Shown one piece after another: positions 1 through 7,046 of a DNA stretch of 15,113 bases (position 1 is the stretch's first letter; each line of letters begins with the position of its first letter). Below the pieces are notes generated by a model. The model made no database searches. It had not been told where the DNA came from and saw nothing but the letters and a program-made list of their open reading frames with translations. The DNA is from CAZFQG01 sp964520785 (GTDB lineage Bacteria; Planctomycetota; Planctomycetia; Pirellulales; Thermoguttaceae), in assembly GCA_964520785.1 (NCBI GenBank), contig CAZFQG010000161.1, positions 1 through 15,113 of the forward strand, given 5' to 3'. A program made the position numbers and the translations under genes.

Positions 1-2351
1 ACAAAATAGGCCGTCGAATCATCAATCGACATCTGCACCGGCACGTCGGTCCCGTAGCGGAGGTCGGTCACCTTCACGGCGGCCGCGCCGACGAGCGGCC
101 CTTCGGCCAGAGGCAGCGTAACGAAATCCGTCCGCTCCCAGGCGAGAGGATTGGTCACCGCGACTACATGCGCGTCGGCCGGAGCCGGACAGGAGTGGAT
201 CAATCGGCCCAGCCGATTGCGTCCTTGACGTTCCAGATGGTCCGCGATTGCGACGGCATCCCTTGCGAAGGCCGCCTTGGTTTCCCACTGGAGTACCGTT
301 TGGGCACTCTTGGGCTGGCTGATACTGCCGGAGGCGCCCCACGTGTGCTCGTCGAAGAGCATCATCTTCTCGAGCGAGGCATTGATCCGCTTCTGCGGAT
401 AGGGCACCGCCGGGTCGAGGAGCGAGACCGCGGTCCACATCCCCTCGATGGCGACGAGCCGGTCGTGGAGCAATCGGACCTGGCCGGTTTCCCGAGCCGC
501 GGAGGCCGGCCCATCGGCCCACCAACTGGGGACGTCGCCGCGGTGGGTTTCCAACGTCGCGCCATACTTCTCTTCGAACGCGTGGAGGAACTCACGGTTC
601 GTCGAGACGACCAGCTTCGGCCAGACGTACTTTTCGTTCCACGCCTTCGCGTTCTTGCTGGCGTTAATTTCCGGCGGGAGGTTGTCCCCTCCCATCCGCA
701 GTTGTATGTAGTCGAACGGAATGTTCGCGCCTTCGTTCTCTTCGATGAGCCGCACGAAGCCTTCCTCGTGGAGTCCCGGCGAGCGGAAGAAGTTCGCGTC
801 CCGGTAGGTGTGGGTATACCAGACTAAAATCTTGCCGCCGGCCGGCCCCTCCCAGTAGAATGCCCTGGGAACGGCCCCCTCGCGGTACCAGAGGAAGTTG
901 CCCCGAATGGAATTCGCCCGGAACGAGGCCTGCTTGATTCCGGCCTGGGAGAGCAGGTCCGGCAGGGCCCACGCCCACCCGGGGACGTCGTTGATCTGGA
1001 TCGTATCGATCTCGACGCCGAACCGCCGCCGGTATTCTTGCGCCCAGTAGAGGCAGCGGATCAACTGCTCGTGCCCCAGCATCTCGCACGGCATGTTGTA
1101 GTTGAACCCGCAAAGCTCGATCCGACCACTCTTGATCCACTCGATCTGGTCCGCGACGTCCTCCTCGCCGTGGCGGTTGATGAAGTGCCACAGAAGGCCG
1201 GTTCCTTCGATTGTCCAGCGGTACCGGCTCTCCGCGGGGTAGTCCTTCGTCTCCTCGCAGTAGTCGACCGCCTTCTTCATGTCGGCCGTGAGGTTCTCCA
1301 GGATTTCCTTCTGCGGGTGCGTAAAGCCGATGTCGAAGTGCGTGTGGGTGTTGATGAAGAAGGTCCACCGGCGCGCCGGCTTCACCTCGACATCCAGTTC
1401 GAACGTGCGTCCGACGGCCGATTCGTACGTGAAGTGATACCTCGCCGCGGCTTCCGGCTCCGGGACCTCGACCACGAATCCGTCGGAACGATAGCCACTC
1501 GGATCGACCGGCATCTTGGCGACCACTTCCGCCGAGCCGGCCTCGGTGACGGTAATCGTCCCCCCCACCGTTTCGAGGCGGCCCTCGACATGGGGCCGCA
1601 GAAGCATCGCCCTGCGCGGCCCGTTCTCGCTGCGCAGGACGAACGGGGTCGCGCGGACCTCGCACCGAAGCCGCTCCTTCAGTTCCTCCGCCGCCTTGCG
1701 TTCCTCCTCGGCGATGGTGGCTTGCAGTGCCGCCAGTGCCGGGCCCCCTTCGATGCGTAAAGACCTGAATTCGGCCAGGCTGCAATCCCCCACGTACAGG
1801 CCCACCTTCCCCGGCTCGGTCCTCGCCAGGGCGTGCCGGAATTGCCAATCCGGTTCCTCGGTCCCGGTAGGCCACATCTTGCCCAGGACCATCTTGCCGA
1901 GGACGCCCACCTTCAGCGTGTACCAGGTATCGTGCTTGTAAGGTACTTTCGCGTCCTTCGGCAGCGCCGCCACCCCGCCGCCGGCGTAGTCCAGCAGTTG
2001 CAGCGCCGAAGACCGGTCGTAGTGCCGTAGGACATAGGCTCGGCCGTCCGGCCGGGCACGGAAGAGGATGCCGAAGTTGGCCCGCCGGGAATTTCCGAGA
2101 ACCCGGACATCGGCTCGCACGATGCAGTCGGCGGCAGGCTCGATCGGCGCGGCCAGCGCGACGGTGGTGTTCTCGCCGCCGACGGTAAGGACGCCATTCT
2201 TCGCTTGCCACGTGCCCGGTTCGAAGTACCGGGACCAACCGGCGATTCCGGCGTCGAAACGGCTCTCGAAGGAGATGCCTGCTTCCTGAGAAAGCGCCGC
2301 ACAGGCACAACAGAACACGGCGACGAAGAAGATGCCGGCAAGACGTTTCAC
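1..2351 (-). CDS. GH38 alpha-mannosidase-like glycoside hydrolase, exported, 3' end cut by window edge
   Basis: An open frame of 783 codons runs off the left edge without a stop. I chose the GTG at 2351 because GGGAGGG lies about nine bases upstream and the first 22 residues form a signal peptide (VKRLAGIFFVAVFCC, then an Ala-rich stretch). Residues about 25-210 look like a beta-sandwich (LamG/concanavalin-like) domain ending in LRIEGG. A charged helical linker follows, then a GH38-type catalytic region. GH38 enzymes cleave alpha-mannosides using a zinc ion. Candidate ligands are H338 and D340 in THTHFDIGF, D455 in QINDVPGW (also the likely nucleophile) and H669 in DEHTWG. The segment ARETGQVRLLHDRLVAIEG at about 620-640 fits the GH38 middle domain. 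The C-terminal beta domains begin near the edge. It lies 153 bases downstream of the DUF1080 gene, probably in one operon. The family is confident; the substrate is not known. Confidence 0.85.
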   Translation of the reverse strand, partial: MKRLAGIFFVAVFCCACAALSQEAGISFESRFDAGIAGWSRYFEPGTWQAKNGVLTVGGENTTVALAAPIEPAADCIVRADVRVLGNSRRANFGILFRARPDGRAYVLRHYDRSSALQLLDYAGGGVAALPKDAKVPYKHDTWYTLKVGVLGKMVLGKMWPTGTEEPDWQFRHALARTEPGKVGLYVGDCSLAEFRSLRIEGGPALAALQATIAEEERKAAEELKERLRCEVRATPFVLRSENGPRRAMLLRPHVEGRLETVGGTITVTEAGSAEVVAKMPVDPSGYRSDGFVVEVPEPEAAARYHFTYESAVGRTFELDVEVKPARRWTFFINTHTHFDIGFTHPQKEILENLTADMKKAVDYCEETKDYPAESRYRWTIEGTGLLWHFINRHGEEDVADQIEWIKSGRIELCGFNYNMPCEMLGHEQLIRCLYWAQEYRRRFGVEIDTIQINDVPGWAWALPDLLSQAGIKQASFRANSIRGNFLWYREGAVPRAFYWEGPAGGKILVWYTHTYRDANFFRSPGLHEEGFVRLIEENEGANIPFDYIQLRMGGDNLPPEINASKNAKAWNEKYVWPKLVVSTNREFLHAFEEKYGATLETHRGDVPSWWADGPASAARETGQVRLLHDRLVAIEGMWTAVSLLDPAVPYPQKRINASLEKMMLFDEHTWGASGSISQPKSAQTVLQWETKAAFARDAVAIADHLERQGRNRLGRLIHSCPAPADAHVVAVTNPLAWERTDFVTLPLAEGPLVGAAAVKVTDLRYGTDVPVQMSIDDSTAYF

Positions 2352-2434
2352 GGGGTGTACCCTCCCTTCAATACTGGAAACTCTCCAAAGGATAACGGCC
2401 CCCACGTCGCGGCGACGGGTCCGCAACGCGCGCC

Positions 2435-2467
2435 GGTGGCGCCGGCAGGTGCATGGCCGGCGCCACC
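2435..2467 (-). repeat. Perfect 12-bp inverted repeat between the DUF1080 and GH38 genes
   Basis: The arms GGTGGCGCCGGC (2435-2446) and GCCGGCGCCACC (2456-2467) are exact reverse complements around a nine-base loop. The hairpin lies 37 bases after the DUF1080 stop and 83 bases before the GH38 start. No T-run follows on either strand, so it is not a standard intrinsic terminator. It could be a 3'-end stabiliser, a partial terminator that lowers GH38 expression, or a Rho-associated structure. Confidence 0.6.
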
Positions 2468-2504
2468 TTCACACGGTATACGCGCGTCAAGAGAACGTCA
2501 TCTC

Positions 2505-3491
2505 TTAGTCGAGCTGCTTCACCCAGACGTTCCGGTACTGGACCTTGTTCCCATGGCCCTGCAAGTGGAAGGGGCGCGGGCCGGGGCCTTCCGGCTGCCG
2601 GCCGGGGGTTGGATTCAGTTCGACATCGTCGTGGATCACGACGCCGTTGTGGCGCACCGTCGCGCGGGCGTTCTTCACCTTCTTGCCGTCCTCGTATTTC
2701 GGCGCGGTGAACTCGATATCGTATGTCTGCCAGGTCATCGGCGGGAAGCACATATTGACCGACGGGGCGGAGACGCTGTAGATTCCGCCGCACTCGTCAT
2801 CCTTTCCTTCCAGGCCGAAGGAGTCGAGCACTTGGATTTCATAGCAGTCGTGGAGATACACGCCGCTGTTGGAGCGCGCCTGGCCGGTCGCCTGGGGCAT
2901 CCACGAGAGCATGAATTCCAGATGGATTCGGTACTTGCCGTCGAATTGGTCCTTCGTGGTGATTCCGGAGAGGATCGTGCCCCACTCGGTCACTTCGCCG
3001 TGGTCGAATTTCTCGGCGCTGGTGCCGTCGAACACCACGACGGCGCCCTCCGGCGGTTTCTTTCCGAGGGTCGGGCTCTTCCGGACGGTCTTCTTCAACT
3101 CGCCCGACTGCCCGTCGTTCCCCTTGAGGGTCATCTTCCCGTCGGCGATGATCGCCGTTCCCATGTCGTTCTTGAGCACGACCTGATCGCCTTCGCGCTC
3201 CCCCTGCATCGGGATGACGTCGTCGTAGCGGCCCCAGCCTTCGCCGGGCAGCCCGCCGATGAGGAGCTTCGCGTCGAACTTGCCGTTCCCCCGGGCGACG
3301 ACCTGGGCCCCGAGAAACCCGGACGACCCGGCACCGTCATTGGCAAGCCCGACGTACTCGCCTTGGACCGCGTAATCGGGATCTTCGGCGACTACTTTCG
3401 GGTCGATAATCTCCTTTGGCTTCTGCGCGATGCAGGCGGACGTCAGGAAGACCAGAAAAACACAAGAGACGGCAAAAAGATTTCGCGTCAT
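2505..3491 (-). CDS. DUF1080-domain protein (putative 3-keto-disaccharide hydrolase), exported
   Basis: A 328-residue protein with a strong ribosome site (GGAGG, six bases before the ATG). Residues 1-20 form a signal peptide ending LTSAC, so it may be a lipoprotein with C20 acylated, though the lipobox is imperfect and plain signal peptidase cleavage is possible. Residues about 35-140 form an extra N-terminal beta-rich domain. Residues about 150-328 match PF06439: VVFDGTS at 152-158, SNSGVYL at 207-213, YEIQVLDS at 217-224, GGIYS at 235-239, WQTYDIEF at 254-261, HNGVVIHDDVEL at 281-292 and HGNKVQYRNVWVKQL at 313-327. Characterised family members hydrolyse or eliminate 3-keto-glycosides in the periplasm. 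The upstream TIM-barrel gene and downstream GH38 gene fit periplasmic sugar breakdown. The family is certain; the reaction is inferred. Confidence 0.9.
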   Translation of the reverse strand: MTRNLFAVSCVFLVFLTSACIAQKPKEIIDPKVVAEDPDYAVQGEYVGLANDGAGSSGFLGAQVVARGNGKFDAKLLIGGLPGEGWGRYDDVIPMQGEREGDQVVLKNDMGTAIIADGKMTLKGNDGQSGELKKTVRKSPTLGKKPPEGAVVVFDGTSAEKFDHGEVTEWGTILSGITTKDQFDGKYRIHLEFMLSWMPQATGQARSNSGVYLHDCYEIQVLDSFGLEGKDDECGGIYSVSAPSVNMCFPPMTWQTYDIEFTAPKYEDGKKVKNARATVRHNGVVIHDDVELNPTPGRQPEGPGPRPFHLQGHGNKVQYRNVWVKQLD

Positions 3492-3533
3492 GAGGTTCCT
3501 CCAAATGGAAAAAACGGAGTGTTAGAATCAATA

Positions 3534-3548
3534 CGCGCGCCGCGCGCG
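3534..3548 (-). repeat. GC-only short palindrome in the gap between the isomerase and DUF1080 genes
   Basis: CGCGCG-CGG-CGCGCG on the minus strand, 15 bases after the TAA of the TIM-barrel gene and about 43 bases before the next start. It can fold into a six-pair stem, and no T-run follows it directly. It may slow transcription or processing between the two genes, or it may simply be a GC-rich spacer. Confidence 0.3.
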
Positions 3549-3563
3549 GGCTTATATGCCGGA

Positions 3564-4445
3564 TTATACGTCGCAAATGTCGATGGCGGCGGCGAGCGAT
3601 TTCAGCGGTTCGGGGCTCTTCGGGACGAATTCCTGGGCGATGAAGCCCTTATATTCCGTCTCGACGATTGCGCGAATGACGGCCGGGTAGTAGATTTCCT
3701 GGGTCTCATCGATTTCCGCGCGGCCGGGGACGCCGCCGGTGTGGTAGTGGGCGATGTACGGCGCGCTCTCGCGAATCGTGCGGATCAGGTCCCCTTCCAT
3801 GATCTGCATGTGGAAGATGTCGTAGAGCAGCTTGAAGTTCTCCGAGTCGACCCGCTTGCACAGTTCGACCCCCCAGGCCGTGTGGTCGCACATGTAATCC
3901 TTGTGGCTGACCTTGCTGTTGAGCAATTCCATCGCCAGAATGACGTTGTGCTTCTCGGCCGTTTTCATCAGGCGCTTGATTCCGACCGCGCAGTTCTCCA
4001 AACCCTGTTCGTCATCCATCCCGTCGCGGTTTCCGGAGAAGCAGATCAGGTTCACGAGCCCCGCCTCGGCCACCCTGGGAATCATCGCTTCATAGTCCGC
4101 CACGAGGTCGTCATGCAGTTCCAAGCGGTTGAACCCCTTGGGGATGCCCATTCCCGCGCCGTGCGCCATCGAACAAATCAGGCCGTGCTCCCGCGCCACG
4201 GGCCACTCGTCGGGACCGAGCAGGTCGATCCCCTCGATTCCCATCGTCTTGGCTTCCCTGCAAAGGGTTTCCAGCGGAATCTTCGAATAGCACCAACGGC
4301 AGACGGCATGTCGGACGTTCCCCTTGCGAGGCTTCGCCGTCGAGCCGTCTTCCGCCAGAAGCGGGCCGGAATTCGCCGCGGCGGCGGCCAAGCCGGCTCC
4401 GGCGATGCAATTGAGCGCGTCACGTCGTGTAAGTGAATAAGACAT
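3564..4445 (-). CDS. Tat-exported TIM-barrel sugar isomerase/epimerase (hydroxypyruvate isomerase-like)
   Basis: A 293-residue protein starting at ATG 4445, with AAGGTAA about five bases upstream. The N-terminus SLTRRDAL followed by an Ala/Gly-rich stretch (residues 4-25) is a twin-arginine signal, so the enzyme is probably exported folded. The rest is an AP-endonuclease-2-type TIM barrel of the Hyi / sugar-phosphate isomerase-epimerase superfamily. The expected metal-binding acids and histidines are visible: E173 in AMELLNSK, D209 and H212 in LLYDIFHMQ, H233/H235 in IAHYHTGG and E272 in IAQEF. It is probably the first gene of the minus-strand operon, 72 bases before the DUF1080 gene. Hydroxypyruvate isomerase is the usual database name. 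Next to a DUF1080 protein, a role as a keto-sugar epimerase, lyase or hydratase in a 3-keto-glycoside pathway is equally possible. Confidence 0.85.
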   Translation of the reverse strand: MSYSLTRRDALNCIAGAGLAAAAANSGPLLAEDGSTAKPRKGNVRHAVCRWCYSKIPLETLCREAKTMGIEGIDLLGPDEWPVAREHGLICSMAHGAGMGIPKGFNRLELHDDLVADYEAMIPRVAEAGLVNLICFSGNRDGMDDEQGLENCAVGIKRLMKTAEKHNVILAMELLNSKVSHKDYMCDHTAWGVELCKRVDSENFKLLYDIFHMQIMEGDLIRTIRESAPYIAHYHTGGVPGRAEIDETQEIYYPAVIRAIVETEYKGFIAQEFVPKSPEPLKSLAAAIDICDV

Positions 4446-4837
4446 CGTTTACCTTGCTTTCAACTATCAATGGGTTGTTGATCGGGTGGTTCGAGAAGAC
4501 ACGGGGCCACAATCCGAAAACACCGCCTGATCACGCCTCGGTGTATACAAGACGATACGCACGACACGTGCCACCGGTTCCAGTGAGGGGATCTTGCCAT
4601 TCGGCTCCTGGATAGGAGCAAACCTATTGTCCCCGCCGGACGTATAGTTTGCAAGCAGTGCCCGATTCGGCCCGTCGAGACCCATGAACCTCGATGGGCT
4701 GAGTAATTCCGGCCGCGGGACGATGGTCGCGGATTTCTCCCCCTGAACCCCGCGGCTCGGTCCCGGAATATGAAGCACGCCAATCAAACGAGGGGCCAGG
4801 AATTTAACCCCAACGGGGTGACAACAAGTAGCCTAAG
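4446..4837. other. Divergent intergenic region between the minus-strand sugar operon and the TIGR03790 gene
   Basis: It should hold promoters in both directions, but I could not find a -35/-10 pair I trust. Visible structure: a perfect six-pair hairpin GCTCCT-GGAT-AGGAGC at 4604-4619; a five-base dyad ATCAA-N7-TTGAT close to the isomerase start; and ACCCC-AAC-GGGGT at 4807-4819 just before the plus-strand gene, with GGGG at 4792-4795 able to pair alternatively with the CCCC. Short reading frames here lack ribosome sites and recognisable protein content. Confidence 0.5.
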
Positions 4838-6742
4838 GTGTCATCCCTAGCAAGACCAATAACGGAAAACGGGATAAATCATTTGACTTCAACAAGATTC
4901 TGGAGCGGTTCGTCATTCCGACTCGCCCTGCTCGCCCTGATGGCACTGGGACTCGTTCTAGCGGCCTCAATGCCACTCCATGCGGGGGGTGGCCCGGAGA
5001 ACCTCCTTCTGGTTGTCAACCCGGAATCTCCCGACTCGCTCGCCATCGCCAACGCCTACGCGGCCCTCCGAAGAATTCCTCCCAGCAACATCCTGTTCGT
5101 CCCGTGGCCGGAGGAGGAGTTGATCACCGGGGTCGACGCCTTTCGCGAGCGGATTCTCTCGCCGATCCTCCAGGGCGTTCACGACCTGCGGCTTACCGGG
5201 CAGGTGGACTATATCGTCTATTCGAGTGGATATCCGTACCGCGTCAACATCGGTCCCGACGTCACCCGGCTCTTGAAGGCCGAAGAAGACCGGCTGCGAG
5301 CTGACGGAAAGAATAGAACGCCCGAGTGGCCGGAGGTGTTGACGAAGGCCGGGTCGCTCAACGGCCTGACGTACTTCTCCCATCTGGTCCGCAACCGGGA
5401 CGCGGCGTACGCCGGGCTGACGGTCAACCGCTATTACCGCCACCCGAATTGGAGCCTCCAAGAGGACGCGACGCTTGGCTTCCGCGCGACGTTCCAGTTC
5501 GACGAGATCGGTAACCGCGTCGCGGAAAACGGCGCATCGTACTTCCTTTCCACCTTGCTGGGATTCACCCAAGGGCGGGGGAATACCCGGGAGGAAGTGC
5601 TCGACTATCTCAAACGGGCCGCCGAGGCCGACGGAACCCGTCCCGAAGGGACGATCTACTATGCCAGAAACGGCGATGTCCGCTCGCGGACGCGGCACGA
5701 TTTGTTCCCCGACGCGGTCGCGAAGCTCCGCGAATTGAACGTCCGCGCCGAGATCATCGAGGGAAAGATCCCCCAGGGCAAGGCGGACGTCCAGGGCCTG
5801 ATGGCCGGAGTCTCCAGCTTCAATTGGGCCGCCGGCGGCAGCACCATTCTTCCCGGGGCGATTTGCGAACACCTTACCAGTTGGGGCGGGGGGATGGATC
5901 CGAAGTGTCCTCAGACACCGATCACCGAGTTCCTGCGGCGCGGGGCGGCCGGATCGGGCGGAGCCGTTTTGGAACCGTACGCGATTCCGGCCAAGTTCCC
6001 GGACGCGATGCTGCACGTTCACTACGCCAAGGGTTGTACCCTTGCCGAGGCGTTCTACCAATCGGTGGCCGGACCCTACCAGTTGCTCATCCTGGGCGAC
6101 CCCTTGTGCCGCCCCTGGGCGGACATCCCGGCCGTGGAGGTGGAAGGGCTCGCCGAAGGGGCCGCGGTCCAGGGGGTCCTCAAGGTCACCGCGACGGCCG
6201 CCTTTGGCGGTGATACCCGGGCCGATGGGTTCGAGATGTTCGTCGACGGCCGCCGGGTCGCCGTGGCTGGGGCGGACGGCGCCCTCGAATTCGACACGAC
6301 CGGCCTCCCGGACGGGCAACACGAACTCCGCGTTGTCGCTTTCGAGCCGGAACCGATCCGTACGCAGGGGCGGCGGATCATCCCATTCCGCACGGCGAAC
6401 CACGGTCGTGAAATGACCGTCGCCGTCAAACCGCCGGAAACCGTCACCGAATCCGAAACGATTACCGTGGAGGCGTCCTGTACCGGCGCGACGCGTATCG
6501 GCGTGTTCCACGGCACGAGGCCGGTCGCTCAAATCACCGGTGAGACGGGGAAGGCGGATATCCCCGCGAAGACCCTGGGCGCCGGTCCGGTCCGCCTCGA
6601 CTTCGTCGCCTTCGGCGCCGAAGGTCCGACGAGCAATGTCATCGGCGAACCGGTATTTCTGCAGGTGAAGTCTCCGACGGACAACGAACCCATAGCGAAA
6701 GACGAGCCGCGAATCGAAACGCAGGAAGGCAGGAGCGATTAG
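4838..6742 (+). CDS. TIGR03790 family secreted protein with C-terminal Ig-like domains
   Basis: 634 residues if read from GTG 4838. That start has no good ribosome site and puts about 27 residues before the hydrophobic stretch. TTG at 4883 would give a more normal signal peptide (a short Arg-containing lead, then LALLALMALGLVLAASMPLHA). The mature N-terminus GGGPENLLLVVNPESPDSL and the segments VDYIVYSSGYPYRVN (about 123-137), ILPGAICEHLTSWGG (about 336-350) and LLILGDPLCRPWA (about 415-427) match the uncharacterised family TIGR03790. The terminal GDP motif recalls the end of gingipain-like C25 domains, but I see no confirmed catalytic pair. From about 430 on, two beta-sandwich modules follow; the first contains VDGRRVAV and LPDGQHELRVVAF, typical of Ig-like repeats. 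It is probably monocistronic and acts outside the cytoplasm. Its function is unknown. Confidence 0.85.
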   Translation: MSSLARPITENGINHLTSTRFWSGSSFRLALLALMALGLVLAASMPLHAGGGPENLLLVVNPESPDSLAIANAYAALRRIPPSNILFVPWPEEELITGVDAFRERILSPILQGVHDLRLTGQVDYIVYSSGYPYRVNIGPDVTRLLKAEEDRLRADGKNRTPEWPEVLTKAGSLNGLTYFSHLVRNRDAAYAGLTVNRYYRHPNWSLQEDATLGFRATFQFDEIGNRVAENGASYFLSTLLGFTQGRGNTREEVLDYLKRAAEADGTRPEGTIYYARNGDVRSRTRHDLFPDAVAKLRELNVRAEIIEGKIPQGKADVQGLMAGVSSFNWAAGGSTILPGAICEHLTSWGGGMDPKCPQTPITEFLRRGAAGSGGAVLEPYAIPAKFPDAMLHVHYAKGCTLAEAFYQSVAGPYQLLILGDPLCRPWADIPAVEVEGLAEGAAVQGVLKVTATAAFGGDTRADGFEMFVDGRRVAVAGADGALEFDTTGLPDGQHELRVVAFEPEPIRTQGRRIIPFRTANHGREMTVAVKPPETVTESETITVEASCTGATRIGVFHGTRPVAQITGETGKADIPAKTLGAGPVRLDFVAFGAEGPTSNVIGEPVFLQVKSPTDNEPIAKDEPRIETQEGRSD

Positions 6743-7046
6743 AATCGCGAACTCCGGTGGCGCACCGGACCAGGAGACGCATCATGAATACCCCCAAACA
6801 CTCGGGGATAAGACCGAGGAAAGCCTGTTTTCGCCTCCCGCGTTGAATCCCGTGATTCGTCTCCGGGTGTAGCCGCACGTCAATGGAATAAGACATCCGG
6901 CGGTCCGAGACGCCGCCTGCGCGGCTTTGGGGGCCCTTCTCGTCGCGAGTTTCCCTCTGTTCGAGTACACGAAAAAACCGCGCCTCCCTGGGGTTTGGGA
7001 GGCGCGGCGTGGGTCGTTTCGGGTCTCGTAGATGAGACGCGATGGT
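6743..7046. other. Intergenic region between convergent TIGR03790 and DUF1559 genes
   Basis: It holds the DUF1559 terminator (6972-7007) and, just after the plus-strand gene, a small hairpin TCCGGT-GGCGC-ACCGGA (6753-6769) without a T-run, which may mark the end of that transcript. A 20-codon frame at 6784-6846 has a good ribosome site (AGGAGA, six bases before its ATG) but no recognisable product. The rest shows nothing I can support. Confidence 0.45.
6972..7007 (-). terminator. Intrinsic terminator of the DUF1559 gene
   Basis: On the minus strand CCGCGCCTCCC pairs perfectly over 11 bases with GGGAGGCGCGG around an eight-base loop and is followed directly by TTTTTT. It lies 39 bases after the DUF1559 stop codon. 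This is a textbook Rho-independent terminator and the clearest one in the window. Confidence 0.92.

Noticed and set aside
664..2310. Long 548-codon frame on the minus strand
   Set aside because: It is an Arg/Gly-rich out-of-frame shadow of the GH38 gene, which has a signal peptide, a ribosome site and zinc-site motifs in its own frame.
2205..4436. Plus-strand 743-codon frame
   Set aside because: It is antisense to three well-supported genes, has no family motifs, and is explained by GC-rich codon bias opposite real genes.
4460..4787. Minus-strand frames of 106-107 codons upstream of the isomerase gene
   Set aside because: Two overlapping frames without ribosome sites or recognisable content, probably chance open frames.
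4967..6532. Minus-strand 521-codon frame
   Set aside because: Antisense shadow of the TIGR03790 gene, with no recognisable domain.
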